A stretch of 64,000 nt of DNA, from contig NZ_FNJU01000003.1 of the NCBI RefSeq assembly GCF_900104555.1, positions 310,001 to 374,000 on the forward strand. Direction: 5' to 3'. The notes under the pieces were generated by a model. It was not told where the DNA came from and made no database searches. It saw nothing but the letters and a program-made list of their open reading frames with translations. Of this stretch, positions 54,083 to 63,378 are shown piece by piece. Origin of the DNA: Litchfieldia salsa. Lineage in GTDB: Bacteria; Bacillota; Bacilli; Bacillales; Bacillaceae_L. The translations under genes and the position numbers were made by a program. Position 1 is the first letter of the stretch. Each line of letters begins with the position of its first letter.

Positions 54083-54862
54083 ATGGCAAATTTCGATAAT
54101 CAACCAATCCAACCTAAGTTATATAAACAGAGTTTAAGTCAGGATGTTCGTTCAAATCAAAGCACTTATCATTTAAATTATTTAAATGAACTTTGGAGAA
54201 AACAACAACATTTAAATAAAGAATTAACTATAGGTCTTAGAGATATTAATCTGACAGTGAGCGATTCAAAAAAAGAACAAATTGAATATTTAGAGGAACT
54301 AACAGATAAACTACTCAAACAAGAAGAGTTTATTGTTCCATTATTAGAAAAGATTCAAAAACAAGACGAAAATTACGAAAATATTCTTGTTCGATTAGAA
54401 AAAGTAAATGAATTTAATTCAAGCTTAGAGAAAAGTCTTGATCAAGAAGGATTAATTAATCAAGCAATTATCGATCAACTGACATATCAAGATCAATATT
54501 CACAATCAATCACAAGTAAACTTGATCATTTTGGTGAACAAAATACTACATTGATGGATCAGTTAAATCAACAGGAGAAGCAGTACCAATTATTAAACGA
54601 GAAACTTGAGCTACAAGAAGCTTTTCACAAAACGATTATGGAAAGAATGGATCAGCAAGAAGCACTAACCCAGAAAGTATCAAGGCAACTTGATCATTTG
54701 AAATCAATTGTTTATGAAAGAGCTGCACTACTTCTTGAAAAGGTGGAAAGCAATTTTAAGCTAACTTCTAGTTTTATTTATGGTATCTTTTCAAAACCTA
54801 ACTTTGTACAACGACTAACTATAAATAATAAAGAGAAAAAAGAAAAAGAAGAAATTAAATAA
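54083..54862 (+). CDS. Coiled-coil protein with ten 14-residue repeats
   Basis: A 259-residue soluble protein. Residues 74-213 divide into ten consecutive 14-residue units (TDKLLKQEEFIVPL, LEKIQKQDENYENI, LVRLEKVNEFNSSL and so on to SRQLDHLKSIVYER). The consensus is x3-L-x2-Q-E-x5-[L/I], two heptads per unit. The N-terminus and the last 45 residues (FIYGIFSKPNF..., then Lys-rich) are not repetitive. AAGGAG precedes ATG 54083 and a terminator follows. I do not recognise the family; a structural or scaffolding role is likely. Confidence 0.75.
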   Translation: MANFDNQPIQPKLYKQSLSQDVRSNQSTYHLNYLNELWRKQQHLNKELTIGLRDINLTVSDSKKEQIEYLEELTDKLLKQEEFIVPLLEKIQKQDENYENILVRLEKVNEFNSSLEKSLDQEGLINQAIIDQLTYQDQYSQSITSKLDHFGEQNTTLMDQLNQQEKQYQLLNEKLELQEAFHKTIMERMDQQEALTQKVSRQLDHLKSIVYERAALLLEKVESNFKLTSSFIYGIFSKPNFVQRLTINNKEKKEKEEIK

Positions 54863-54872
54863 AATTGATCTA

Positions 54873-54906
54873 AGGCTAAGCTCATCATCTGAGTTTAGCT
54901 TTTTTG
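54873..54906 (+). terminator. Terminator of the repeat-protein gene
   Basis: AAGGCTAAGCTCA and TGAGTTTAGCTTTTTT form the stem and T-run. Confidence 0.9.
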
Positions 54907-54964
54907 ATGTAAAAGTTACAATTTCTTGTACATATGACCCTTTTTAAGCTTTCTGTCTTATTAC

Positions 54965-54980
54965 TGTGATTAAGGTCACA
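54965..54980 (+). promoter_or_regulatory. Fnr box in the narK promoter
   Basis: TGTGATTAAGGTCACA is a perfect TGTGA-N6-TCACA Fnr/CRP-type site. A GATATT -10 candidate at 55002-55007 puts transcription near 55014, so the box centre is about -41.5, the position of class II activation by Fnr under oxygen limitation. Confidence 0.85.
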
Positions 54981-55052
54981 ACAGCTTTTATTAAATGATG
55001 TGATATTTAGGTTATAGTTTTTTAAAGATTAATAACGATGGAGGAATATTAG

Positions 55053-56363
55053 ATGGCTCGTATTACAAAATGGAATCCTGAAGATCCTCATTTTTGGGAA
55101 ACAGAAGGAAAAAAACATGCTAGAAGAAACTTATGGATTTCAGTTCCTTCTCTAATGCTTGCATTTATTGTTTGGCAAATCTGGTCAGTGGTAGCCGTGA
55201 GATTAAATGACATAGGCTTTCAGTTTACACCAGAACAATTATTTACATTAGCAGCCATTCCCGGACTTGTTGGTGCGACATTGCGATTTGTTTATACATT
55301 TGGAGTAGGAAAATTCGGTGGAAGAAACTGGACAGTTTTCGCAACAGGTGTTCTTGTATTTCCGGCGGTAGGAATTGGAATGGCCGTACAGAATCCTGAT
55401 ACTCCATATTCAGTTATGCTCTTACTAGCAGCTCTTTGTGGACTTGGTGGTGGGAATTTCTGTTCTTCTTCTTCTAATATCAGTTTCTTTTTTCCGAAGA
55501 AAGAAAAAGGGACCGGTCTTGGAATTAATGGTGGGTTAGGAAATATGGGTGTTTCAGTTGTACAATTTGTTACACCGTTAATCATCACAACAGGTACCTT
55601 TGCGTTTGTAAGTGGTGAAGGACAAATCCTTCCAGATGGTAGTCAAATCTGGTTACAAAACGCAGCATTTATTTGGGTAATCCCTATACTAGTTATGACA
55701 GTTATCGCATACTTTGGAATGGATAACCTCCCAAATAGTAAACAATCTGTATCTGAACAATTTGTAATTGTTAAGAGAAAACACACTTGGATCATGACCG
55801 TTTTATATGTGGCAACATTCGGCTCATTTATCGGTTACTCTGCTGCTTTTCCATTACTACTTAAATCTTTATTTCCACAGTATGTACCAATCGCTTTCCT
55901 TGGTGCATTCTTAGCAGCAGCATTCAGACCTGTGGGTGGTTGGATATCCGATAAATTCGGTGGTGAAAGAGTCACAGCCATTGTGTTCGTAGTGATGGGA
56001 ATTGGTGCCCTGTCAGTCATCTATTTTACACTTCAACAACAATTCGCAGGTTTTATTATTTCATTTATGATTTTATTTTTAGCTGCTGGTATAGGTTCAG
56101 GATCTACATTCCAAATGATTCCTTTCATTTTCCCAGCCAAAGAAGCTGCACCAGTTCTTGGTTTTACTGCTGCATTCGCGGCTTACGGTTCTTTCCTAAT
56201 TCCCAAATTACTGGGTTGGTCAGCAGAAAATACAGGTAGTCCAATCAACGCATTGTATTTCTTTATTGGATTTTATATCATCTCATTTATCTTAAATTGG
56301 TATTATTATCAAAGTAAAAAAGCTGAAGTCACTGAATTCAAGTCCAACAATAAAGTAGCTTAA
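55053..56363 (+). CDS. narK: Nitrate/nitrite transporter NarK
   Basis: A 436-residue major facilitator with about 12 membrane segments. The two nitrate-signature Gly-rich stretches are seen: LGGGNFCSSSSNISFFFPKK (about 131-150) and the equivalent in the second half (GIGSGSTFQMIPFIFP). It moves nitrate in and/or nitrite out. GGAGGAA precedes ATG 55053. The Fnr box suggests induction in anaerobiosis, although nar genes are not in the window. Confidence 0.93.
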   Translation: MARITKWNPEDPHFWETEGKKHARRNLWISVPSLMLAFIVWQIWSVVAVRLNDIGFQFTPEQLFTLAAIPGLVGATLRFVYTFGVGKFGGRNWTVFATGVLVFPAVGIGMAVQNPDTPYSVMLLLAALCGLGGGNFCSSSSNISFFFPKKEKGTGLGINGGLGNMGVSVVQFVTPLIITTGTFAFVSGEGQILPDGSQIWLQNAAFIWVIPILVMTVIAYFGMDNLPNSKQSVSEQFVIVKRKHTWIMTVLYVATFGSFIGYSAAFPLLLKSLFPQYVPIAFLGAFLAAAFRPVGGWISDKFGGERVTAIVFVVMGIGALSVIYFTLQQQFAGFIISFMILFLAAGIGSGSTFQMIPFIFPAKEAAPVLGFTAAFAAYGSFLIPKLLGWSAENTGSPINALYFFIGFYIISFILNWYYYQSKKAEVTEFKSNNKVA

Positions 56364-56368
56364 AAGGA

Positions 56369-56397
56369 AAAGGCAGACATTCTTCTGCCTTTTTCTT
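56369..56397 (+). terminator. Terminator of narK
   Basis: AAAAGGCAGA and TCTGCCTTTTTC arms just after the stop. Confidence 0.9.
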
Positions 56398-56499
56398 TTG
56401 TTTTTCTATAAATTTATTATATTCAAAATTCATTTAATCATTTATAATAGTAAATATTTAGCTTTACGAAATATTAATTTTAGGAAGGAAGTACGCTTA

Positions 56500-58317
56500 A
56501 TGAAAATATCTAATAAAAGTAAATTGACACTTAGAACTGAAGTTCCCTCTCACCTAAAATGGAAATTAGAAGACCTATTTGAAGGTCCAACTGAATGGCA
56601 ACAAGAGTTGGATTCAGTTCAAAGAGATGTTTCATTAGTTACAAAATTTAAAGGCTCTCTTCATGAAGATTCATCAAAATTATTAAATTGCTTATTATCG
56701 CGTGAAGAATTGCAAAAAAGGATTGTTCTTGTTTCAACATACGCAAGTCTAAGATATGCAGAAGATGCAACAAATCCAGAAAATCAAGCAGATTCTTCAA
56801 AAGTTTCATCAGTACTTTCAAGGATTAATGCTGAGCTTTCATTTATTGAATCTGAGATTTTAACTTTGCCGGAAGAAACAATTAAAAATTACATAATAAT
56901 AAATGAAGAGTTAAAGGTATTTCAAGTTTATTTAGAGGAATTATTAGAAAAAAAAGCTTATACACTTTCTCCTGAAACAGAAGAAGCTTTAGCTGCACTT
57001 GGAGAAGTTCATGCTTCACCATATATGATCTATCAAAATAGTAAGGCAGCAGATATGTCTTTCAATTCTTTCTTAGATAGTAAAGGTAAAGAATTACCAC
57101 TTTCCTTTGCACTTTTCGAGGACCGCTATGAATTATCTCCTGATATCACTTTACGGAGAAATGCTTACGATGCGTTTACAACTTCTTTGAAGAATTATAA
57201 AAATACATTTGCTTCTATTTATGCTACTGAAGTAAAAAAACAAGTTACTCTTTCAAAATTAAGAAATTATAAATCAGTAACTGAAATGTTATTACACTCC
57301 CAACAAGTATCAGAGGAAATGTATAACAATCAAATTGATATTATATATAATGAACTTGCTCCACATATGAGAAGATTTGCGAAATTAAAAAAACGTGTAC
57401 TTGGAATAGATGAACTTCATTTTTCTGATTTGAAAGCTCCGTTAGATCCAGATTTCAATCCAAAAACTAGCTATGAAGAAGCTAGTGAAATTATTCTTGA
57501 ATCGTTGGAAATTATGGGAGAAGAATATGTAGAAATAATGAAAAAAGGGTTAAATGAGCGTTGGGTAGACCTTGCCGAGAATGTTGGAAAATCAACAGGT
57601 GCATTTTGTGCTAGTCCATATGGTTCACATCCCTATATATTAATAACCTGGACAGACACAATGAGAGGTGCTTTTATACTTGCACATGAACTAGGACACG
57701 CTGGTCATTTCTATTTAGCTAATAGCCATCAGCGAATTTTCAATACTCGCCCATCAACATATTTTATTGAAGCTCCTTCCACAATGAATGAATTACTACT
57801 TGGAGAACATATATTAGCAAAAACAACTGACCCACAAATGAAACGTTGGGTATTATTGCAGCTATTAGGAACTTATTATCATAATTTTGTTACTCACTTA
57901 CTTGAAGGTGAATTTCAACGGAGGGTATACAAACTTGCTGAAGAAGGCAAACCACTAACAGCAGCTTCCTTTTCTGCGCAAAAACATGAAGTACTATCAA
58001 CATTCTGGGGTGATTCTGTACTTATTGATGAAGGTGCTTCCCTTACTTGGATGCGTCAACCTCATTATTATATGGGATTATACCCATATACATATTCAGC
58101 TGGACTAACTGCATCTACTGCTGTTTCAGAATTGATTAAAGAAGATGGTCAGCCTGTGATTGATCGTTGGATAGAAGTATTAAAGGCTGGAGGTACTAAG
58201 AAGCCTTTAGACTTAATGAAGTATGCAGGAGTTGATATGTCAGAGCCTGATGCAATTAGAAAAGCTGTTTCATATGTCGGCAGTTTAATAGACGAACTAG
58301 AAAGAAGCTTTAATTAA
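56500..58317 (+). CDS. pepF: Oligoendopeptidase F (M3 family)
   Basis: A 605-residue cytosolic zinc peptidase. The HELGH motif is at about 395-399 in LAHELGHAGH, with a third zinc ligand Glu about 25 residues further in EAPSTMNELL. It cuts short peptides and can process signal-peptide fragments. ATG 56500 is chosen because GGAAGGAAG lies close upstream; the frame extension to 56398 would overlap the narK terminator and add a hydrophobic, non-family stretch. Confidence 0.93.
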   Translation: MKISNKSKLTLRTEVPSHLKWKLEDLFEGPTEWQQELDSVQRDVSLVTKFKGSLHEDSSKLLNCLLSREELQKRIVLVSTYASLRYAEDATNPENQADSSKVSSVLSRINAELSFIESEILTLPEETIKNYIIINEELKVFQVYLEELLEKKAYTLSPETEEALAALGEVHASPYMIYQNSKAADMSFNSFLDSKGKELPLSFALFEDRYELSPDITLRRNAYDAFTTSLKNYKNTFASIYATEVKKQVTLSKLRNYKSVTEMLLHSQQVSEEMYNNQIDIIYNELAPHMRRFAKLKKRVLGIDELHFSDLKAPLDPDFNPKTSYEEASEIILESLEIMGEEYVEIMKKGLNERWVDLAENVGKSTGAFCASPYGSHPYILITWTDTMRGAFILAHELGHAGHFYLANSHQRIFNTRPSTYFIEAPSTMNELLLGEHILAKTTDPQMKRWVLLQLLGTYYHNFVTHLLEGEFQRRVYKLAEEGKPLTAASFSAQKHEVLSTFWGDSVLIDEGASLTWMRQPHYYMGLYPYTYSAGLTASTAVSELIKEDGQPVIDRWIEVLKAGGTKKPLDLMKYAGVDMSEPDAIRKAVSYVGSLIDELERSFN

Positions 58318-58326
58318 AATCATAAT

Positions 58327-58364
58327 AAAACCGACACTCAAAGAAGTTAAGTGTCGGTTTTTTC
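58327..58364. terminator. Bidirectional terminator
   Basis: AAACCGACACT and AGTGTCGGTTT form an 11-bp stem with flanking A/T runs between pepF and the convergent aminotransferase. Confidence 0.9.
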
Positions 58365-59533
58365 TACATAAACATGCCAGATTTACTTATGTTTTCAATT
58401 GCTTTATTTAGTATCTCTTCAGGTTTAACAAGGGCAATCCGAACATACCCTTCCCCTTGCGCTCCAAATGCATTTCCAGGCGTGACAACGACCCCTGTTT
58501 TTTCTATTAATTCAAAGGTAAAACTTATGGAACTATATGTACTTGGCACTTTAGCCCACACGAACATTGACGCATCAGGAATTTCGACCTCCCAGCCAAT
58601 TTTTTGAAGACCTTCTACTAAAGTGTCTCTTCGACCTCTATAAATAGATCTAAGCTCATTACTAAAATTACTATTGTCTAATAATGCTTTCATTCCTGCT
58701 TGTTGTATGGGCAGGAATACACCATAGTCTAAATTAGACTTTAGTGTGTTCAAGCCAGATAACACTCTACTATTACCTACTGCAAATCCTACTCTACAAC
58801 CAGCCATATTATAGCTTTTTGATAGTGAGTTAAATTCCACCCCAACATCCTTCGCACCATCTATTGACATAAAACTAATTGGTTTATGCTCCGTATAGTA
58901 AAGTTCAGAATAAGCAAAATCATGTAAAACTACGATATTATGTTTCTTTGCAAACTGTATTACTTCCTCAAAGAAATCCTGAGTAGCTAATGCTGGAATA
59001 GGATTTCCCGGATAATTTAGAATCATCATCTTTGCTTTTCTAGCAATGTCTTCAGGTATTTCAAAAAGGTCAGGTAAATAATTGTTCTCTTTTTTTAATG
59101 GCATTGGATAGGCGACTGCATCAGCCATCGCAATCCCTGCCTCATAGGCGGTGTAACCGGGGTCAGGTACTAGGATAATATCTCCAGGATTAGTTAAGAC
59201 CATTGGAAGGTGAACCAGCCCATCTTGCGAACCCATCAACACTAGTATTTCTTCATTAGGTTCAATATCTACAGAGTGGTTTTCCTTATAATAAGTACTA
59301 ATAGCCTCCTTAAATGGTGTAATTCCCGTTATTGAATATTCATAATTAGTAGGTATTTTAATAGCTACCTCCAACTCCTTGCGAATAAACAGAGGCGGTG
59401 GTAAGTCTGGACTCCCTATACTTAAATCAATTAGGTCAATGCCTTTCCTTCTCATTTGTTCTTTCATGTGAGCTAATTCATTAAAAACGCCTAAACGAAA
59501 GCGATCCATCTTCTCCGAAAAATGTATTTCCAA
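58364..59533 (-). CDS. Class I aminotransferase, LL-diaminopimelate aminotransferase-like
   Basis: A 389-residue fold-type I PLP enzyme: DLSIGSPDLPPP (about 36-47), MGSQDGLVHLP (about 99-109), NYPGNP (about 168-173), HDFAYSELYY and the PLP-lysine segment SLSKSYNMAGCRVGF (about 232-246). It is of the DapL/alanine aminotransferase-like group widely annotated in Bacillus; substrate not assured. Start TTG 59533 with GAGGTG 7-8 bases upstream. Confidence 0.88.
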   Translation of the reverse strand: MEIHFSEKMDRFRLGVFNELAHMKEQMRRKGIDLIDLSIGSPDLPPPLFIRKELEVAIKIPTNYEYSITGITPFKEAISTYYKENHSVDIEPNEEILVLMGSQDGLVHLPMVLTNPGDIILVPDPGYTAYEAGIAMADAVAYPMPLKKENNYLPDLFEIPEDIARKAKMMILNYPGNPIPALATQDFFEEVIQFAKKHNIVVLHDFAYSELYYTEHKPISFMSIDGAKDVGVEFNSLSKSYNMAGCRVGFAVGNSRVLSGLNTLKSNLDYGVFLPIQQAGMKALLDNSNFSNELRSIYRGRRDTLVEGLQKIGWEVEIPDASMFVWAKVPSTYSSISFTFELIEKTGVVVTPGNAFGAQGEGYVRIALVKPEEILNKAIENISKSGMFM

Positions 59534-59701
59534 TTTATAGACACCTCATTGTTAATAGACTACTTAGTTATTTTATCATTTAAATACCTGTAATTAATAA
59601 CGAGAAACATCTTTTTTTAAAAAAATCCAAACTATAGACAAGTTCTTTAGATGCTAAAGCATATAGTAGATAGACAAGAAAAATAGGACAGGAGGTTGAG
59701 T

Positions 59702-60145
59702 ATGAAATTAATTTTTGTACGAAAAAAATGGGCTTATTTTGGAATAGTGTTGTTTGCTCTAATTGTAGCTGGTGGGCTCTTTCTTAATCTAGAAACCATT
59801 CAGACCGTTTCTCAGGCTGAGAAAAGTAAATATAATATTCACATGGTGACTGGTGAATTTAAATCCAAAACAGAAGATGGTAAGAAAATAGAATCATATC
59901 GTTGGGATCCAGGTTCTATTACCGTTCCCCAAGGAGAAGAAGTTACAATTAATATCTATGGTGTTAACGGTCATGAGCACCCATTCTATATAGAGGGTAC
60001 TGATATTAAGGGTGTTGTAAAGAAAGGTGAAGAAACAATTATTACAGTTAAATTTGAAGAAGAAGGTGTGTATCGATTGATATGCGAGGCTCACCAAGAT
60101 CCACAATCAAATGGGCCGATGATTGCATATATCGTTGTAGATTGA
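59702..60145 (+). CDS. Membrane-anchored cupredoxin-domain protein
   Basis: A 147-residue exported protein: one N-terminal hydrophobic helix (11-30) followed by a cupredoxin beta sandwich. Copper ligands can be seen as His91/His93, Cys128, His131 and Met140 (GHEHPF, LICEAH, GPM), a type 1 or single-Cys arrangement. It probably carries electrons or copper at the outer membrane face. ATG 59702 has AGGAGG 6 bases upstream, and the TTG at 59696 lies between. Neighbours (ydjO, nos) do not identify a partner. Confidence 0.82.
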   Translation: MKLIFVRKKWAYFGIVLFALIVAGGLFLNLETIQTVSQAEKSKYNIHMVTGEFKSKTEDGKKIESYRWDPGSITVPQGEEVTINIYGVNGHEHPFYIEGTDIKGVVKKGEETIITVKFEEEGVYRLICEAHQDPQSNGPMIAYIVVD

Positions 60146-60158
60146 TTTTTAAGTAAAT

Positions 60159-60200
60159 CAAATAAGAGACATGATCCAAATCGGATATGTCTCTTATTTG
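60159..60200. terminator. Bidirectional terminator
   Basis: CAAATAAGAGACAT and ATGTCTCTTATTTG perfect 14-bp stem between the cupredoxin gene and ydjO. Confidence 0.9.
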
Positions 60201-60215
60201 CTCAGAAAAGAGTGA

Positions 60216-60419
60216 TTATTTAGCTGTGGCATGATTTTGAATGGCCTGTAAACTCTTGGTAGTAGCAGACATTTCAGAATGACAGATCGGACACGTAGGT
60301 TCCTCAGCACTGCTCTTAAAGTTATCGCGAACCCAACAGTTACAGTCATCTGAACTACATTCCCAAACTTTGATATCTTCTTTGATAATTTCGACTTCAG
60401 GTTTTCTTCCAAATGCCAT
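60216..60419 (-). CDS. ydjO: Cold-inducible protein YdjO family
   Basis: A 67-residue protein beginning MAFGRKPEVEI. A four-Cys zinc-ribbon-like pattern WECSSDDCNCW...CPICHSEM is followed by a polar tail (LQAIQNHA), matching YdjO of B. subtilis as I recall it. ATG 60419 follows AGGAGTGA; the frame extension to 60449 is rejected for lack of a ribosome binding site. Function unknown; cold induction is from the family name. Confidence 0.85.
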   Translation of the reverse strand: MAFGRKPEVEIIKEDIKVWECSSDDCNCWVRDNFKSSAEEPTCPICHSEMSATTKSLQAIQNHATAK

Positions 60420-60587
60420 AAAATGATCACTCCTAAATGAAAAAATCACAAATCATAAAGAGTGTGGTACGATTAACTCTTTATAATCAGTGAATGATTC
60501 CAGAATTTGTTGTTATCTATATTTATGTTACTATAACAACACCTAAAAAGTCAAATTCACTCTCTAGATTTTATCATTTTAACGGGA

Positions 60588-61679
60588 TTAATATAAATGA
60601 ACTGTTCGATAAAAATAATTTGGAACATTAATTTTATTAGCATATTTAGTATGAAAAATATGTGTTGCCGCTGGAGACATTGGCGGTATCAACCAAGCCC
60701 AATCCCCTGTCAGCTTTCTTTCTGCTTCCTTTTCCTTCTGTTCAAAATGTGAAAACTGTTGTGCGGCTGTATGATGGTCAACTATACTTATTCCAGCTTG
60801 TTTATAAGAATGTAATACGGCTACATTTAATTCAAGTAATGCTTTGTCTTTCCATAATGATGCATTCGTTTTCATATCAATTCCCATATGTTCCGCAATG
60901 GTAGGTAGTAAGTTATACCTACTTGAATCTGCGAGGTTTCTTGATCCAATCTCTGTACCCATATACCAGCCATTAAATGGAGCTGCACTATAACGTATTC
61001 CACCAATTTCAAGTTCCATATCAGAAATAAATGGAACTGCATACCAACTAACACCAAGGTCCTTAAACCAATCATATTCAGGATGTGTAATCAAAACTTC
61101 ACTTACTAAATGTTCAGGAAGTTCAAATAATCTAGGAGCCCTTCCGTTTACATTGAGAATAATTGGAAGGATATCAAAATTTGTTCTCTTACCCATCCAA
61201 CCGAGTTCTTCGCACTTTTTTGTAAAAGCTATACTTGAAGGGTCCCCTACAATGCCAAACTCCGTGTCATAGCCTGCATACCTAATTAATTGATGATTCC
61301 AAATATAAGTACTTTCTTCCTGTGTGCCTTGTTGTCGAAATATCGTTATTGTTGGGCGTATCTTTCCTTCATTAGTCGCAAAGTCTATATGCTCACAAAT
61401 CGCAAGAAAAGCATCATCCTCATTGTCTATATTCCTTTTATCAAAGACAGTAAGTGAATTCCAAAATAATCGACCTATACAGCGATTGCTATTTCTCCAT
61501 GCCATTCGTGCCCCATGCTCAAGTTCTTCAAAGGTATGTACATACGTACCAGTTTCACTAATTTCTATATCTATTTGTTTTAGTCTTTCTTTCATCTCAG
61601 CATAAGATTTTTGCATTTCATCAAAGTATATCATAATAAAGGCCTCTGCCTTTGCGAATAACTCATTATTTGATAACAA
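60588..61679 (-). CDS. nos: Nitric oxide synthase oxygenase
   Basis: A 363-residue bacterial NOS. The haem-ligating Cys is Cys67 in [37 protein letters not shown] (substrate arginine Glu) and [19 protein letters not shown] all match. Like other Bacillus NOS it lacks a reductase domain and borrows electrons from cellular flavodoxins. It makes NO from arginine. Start TTG 61679 with AGGAGG 8 bases upstream. Confidence 0.96.
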   Translation of the reverse strand: MLSNNELFAKAEAFIMIYFDEMQKSYAEMKERLKQIDIEISETGTYVHTFEELEHGARMAWRNSNRCIGRLFWNSLTVFDKRNIDNEDDAFLAICEHIDFATNEGKIRPTITIFRQQGTQEESTYIWNHQLIRYAGYDTEFGIVGDPSSIAFTKKCEELGWMGKRTNFDILPIILNVNGRAPRLFELPEHLVSEVLITHPEYDWFKDLGVSWYAVPFISDMELEIGGIRYSAAPFNGWYMGTEIGSRNLADSSRYNLLPTIAEHMGIDMKTNASLWKDKALLELNVAVLHSYKQAGISIVDHHTAAQQFSHFEQKEKEAERKLTGDWAWLIPPMSPAATHIFHTKYANKINVPNYFYRTVHLY

Positions 61680-61778
61680 TTTTACTACCTCCTAAACTAC
61701 CTATAGCTATCTAATCATACCAAAATACTGTGAAGAGTAAAAATGGATACAATTTTCAACGATTAACTTTATATTAGT

Positions 61779-61807
61779 TTGGCAACAATACAAAGTGATA
61801 CTATAAA
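61779..61807 (+). promoter_or_regulatory. Promoter of acidic paralogue B
   Basis: TTGGCA (61779-61784), 17-base spacer, TATAAA (61802-61807). Transcription would start only about 10 bases before the ATG region, leaving a short leader. Confidence 0.55.
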
Positions 61808-61823
61808 AGTGAGGTGCTCATAA

Positions 61824-62504
61824 ATGAGTCTTGAGTGGTTTGGCCGCATGGAGAACGCTGTTAGAATTAGCTTACCAGATTTATGTGAGGGATTTGATGA
61901 GGTAGAAATACTATTTGATACAGATCCTACCGAACAACATCCTTCATTTAATTTTTCTGTTCAAACAGATGAAGAGATTGATGAGTTTTGTTACATATTT
62001 TTCGACCCAATCAATCAAGAGTTTTATTCATACCATTATGATGATGAAGCAGAGTTACATGCTAAAGTACTTTTTGGCAACTTGGATCAAATGTTAAGCT
62101 TCATTCACGCTTCATTCCATGATTATCTTGATGAGATTGATGAACTAAGTGGTGAATTTATTGACGAGTTTGATGATGAACTATCTGATGATTTGTACGA
62201 AGATGAGATCATAGATGATAGTGACGAAGCATTTTTTCCAGAAGATGAAGATCACATTGAATGGATTACAAACGATAAATATATTCATATTGAAGATAAC
62301 AGTCCAGACGTAAGTGCTAATTATTCAATTTACTATAAACTCGGTATTGATCAAGAAACAGGTGATGGAGTGATCTACCGGAATACAATTGCAAAAGAAA
62401 ATGATGAAGAAACAGAAGAGCAAGTATTATTGTACTTTAAAGAAGAAGAGGCTTCATATATCAGTGAATTAGTCTCAGAATATTTAAATACCAAAGTAAA
62501 TTAA
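61824..62504 (+). CDS. Highly acidic protein, paralogue B
   Basis: A 226-residue protein starting MSLEWFGRMENAVRI, related throughout to the product at 53235: shared MSLEWF.R start, FCYIFFDPINQEFY against FCSLFFDPHNEEFY, a D/E-rich centre (about 105-150), and QETGDGV plus KEEAS in the C-terminal part. No enzyme motif. GTGAGGTG precedes ATG 61824, and a strong terminator follows. Unknown function. Confidence 0.75.
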   Translation: MSLEWFGRMENAVRISLPDLCEGFDEVEILFDTDPTEQHPSFNFSVQTDEEIDEFCYIFFDPINQEFYSYHYDDEAELHAKVLFGNLDQMLSFIHASFHDYLDEIDELSGEFIDEFDDELSDDLYEDEIIDDSDEAFFPEDEDHIEWITNDKYIHIEDNSPDVSANYSIYYKLGIDQETGDGVIYRNTIAKENDEETEEQVLLYFKEEEASYISELVSEYLNTKVN

Positions 62505-62508
62505 TGTG

Positions 62509-62544
62509 AAAAAGAGTAGCCCAAACCTTGGACTACTCTTTTTT
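62509..62544. terminator. Bidirectional terminator
   Basis: AAAAAGAGTAG and CTACTCTTTTTT stem separates paralogue B from the convergent DUF6501-like gene. Confidence 0.9.
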
Positions 62545-62545
62545 A

Positions 62546-62743
62546 TCACTCAAAATAATTTTTATAATACCCACCGATTTTTCCGGTGTTGTCGATAATG
62601 AAGTAAAATTCGTCTGTTTCATTTTTCAACTCGTAGATTTTTCCTGCAGTTAATGCCCTGTCCACCATATATTTTTCTGCATTCGTATGTATACATTTTA
62701 CATGTTTAATTGTTTTGCTTTCGGTCCATGTTTGATGAATCAT
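62546..62743 (-). CDS. DUF6501-like small protein
   Basis: A 65-residue protein starting MIHQTWTES. The pattern CIHTNAEKYMVDR...G..YELKNETDEFYFIIDNTGKIGGYYKNYF fits a small beta barrel found in Bacillus (DUF6501 as I remember it). ATG 62743 follows AGAGGTG; the three upstream residues in frame overlap that site. No partner. Confidence 0.75.
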   Translation of the reverse strand: MIHQTWTESKTIKHVKCIHTNAEKYMVDRALTAGKIYELKNETDEFYFIIDNTGKIGGYYKNYFE

Positions 62744-62901
62744 TAATAACACCTCTTTTTCTTGAATATGTATTATTTTAGCTCAATTAAACAAAATAGT
62801 TAAGTGTTTTTTGAGCCTATCGTTTTATTTCGAATACTTTGTAGTATATACTTTATTTTACAAGACAAAACTTCTTAAGGAAGTTAGAGGAGGATTTTAT
62901 T

Positions 62902-63354
62902 TTGAGTAAAACAAATCAAGATAAACTAAGTCAAGAACTTGTAGATTTGCTACAAGGTGAAAAGATTGTTTCTTTAGTAACGATGGATGCCGAAACAAAT
63001 AAACCACATTTAAGTATTGTTTCATGGCTTGTGGCACACCCTGGTGGTGAAGTAATCAAGTTTGCTCTTGGTCATAAAGGAACAAGCGTTTCAAACATTC
63101 AACAGAATCCTGAAATCACACTTGGTGTAACTGGGGCAGGAAGCTGTTTTTCTATTAAGGGTCAAGCAACTGTTTCAGATATCATTGAAAAGACAATGAA
63201 ATATCGTGTAGTGACTGTTCAAGTTGAATCTGTTGAAGATATTATTTTCTATGGTGGAAAAGTTACTGTAGAACCTGACTACGTAAAAACATACAATGAA
63301 GATCTTGCAAAGAAATTAGATGCTGAAGTTTATGAAATGCTTAACGAAAAATAA
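62902..63354 (+). CDS. Pyridoxamine 5'-phosphate oxidase-family flavin protein
   Basis: A 150-residue split-barrel protein: VSLVTMDAETNKPHLSIVSWLVA (about 19-43 in part), KFALGHKGTSVSNIQQNPEITLGV (about 54-77 in part). The family binds FMN or a similar cofactor; PNPOx activity is doubtful for this short, divergent form. TTG 62902 has AGGAGG 8 bases upstream. It converges on the next gene. Confidence 0.85.
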   Translation: MSKTNQDKLSQELVDLLQGEKIVSLVTMDAETNKPHLSIVSWLVAHPGGEVIKFALGHKGTSVSNIQQNPEITLGVTGAGSCFSIKGQATVSDIIEKTMKYRVVTVQVESVEDIIFYGGKVTVEPDYVKTYNEDLAKKLDAEVYEMLNEK

Positions 63355-63378
63355 GGGGAATATTTCCCCTTATTTTAT
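63348..63378. terminator. Bidirectional terminator
   Basis: AAAATAAGGGGAA and TTCCCCTTATTTTATTTT arms around ATATT, overlapping both gene ends. Confidence 0.9.

Noticed and set aside
60194-60430. Alternative minus-strand frame over ydjO
   Set aside because: The other frame encodes the recognisable Cys-rich YdjO sequence with AGGAGTGA upstream.
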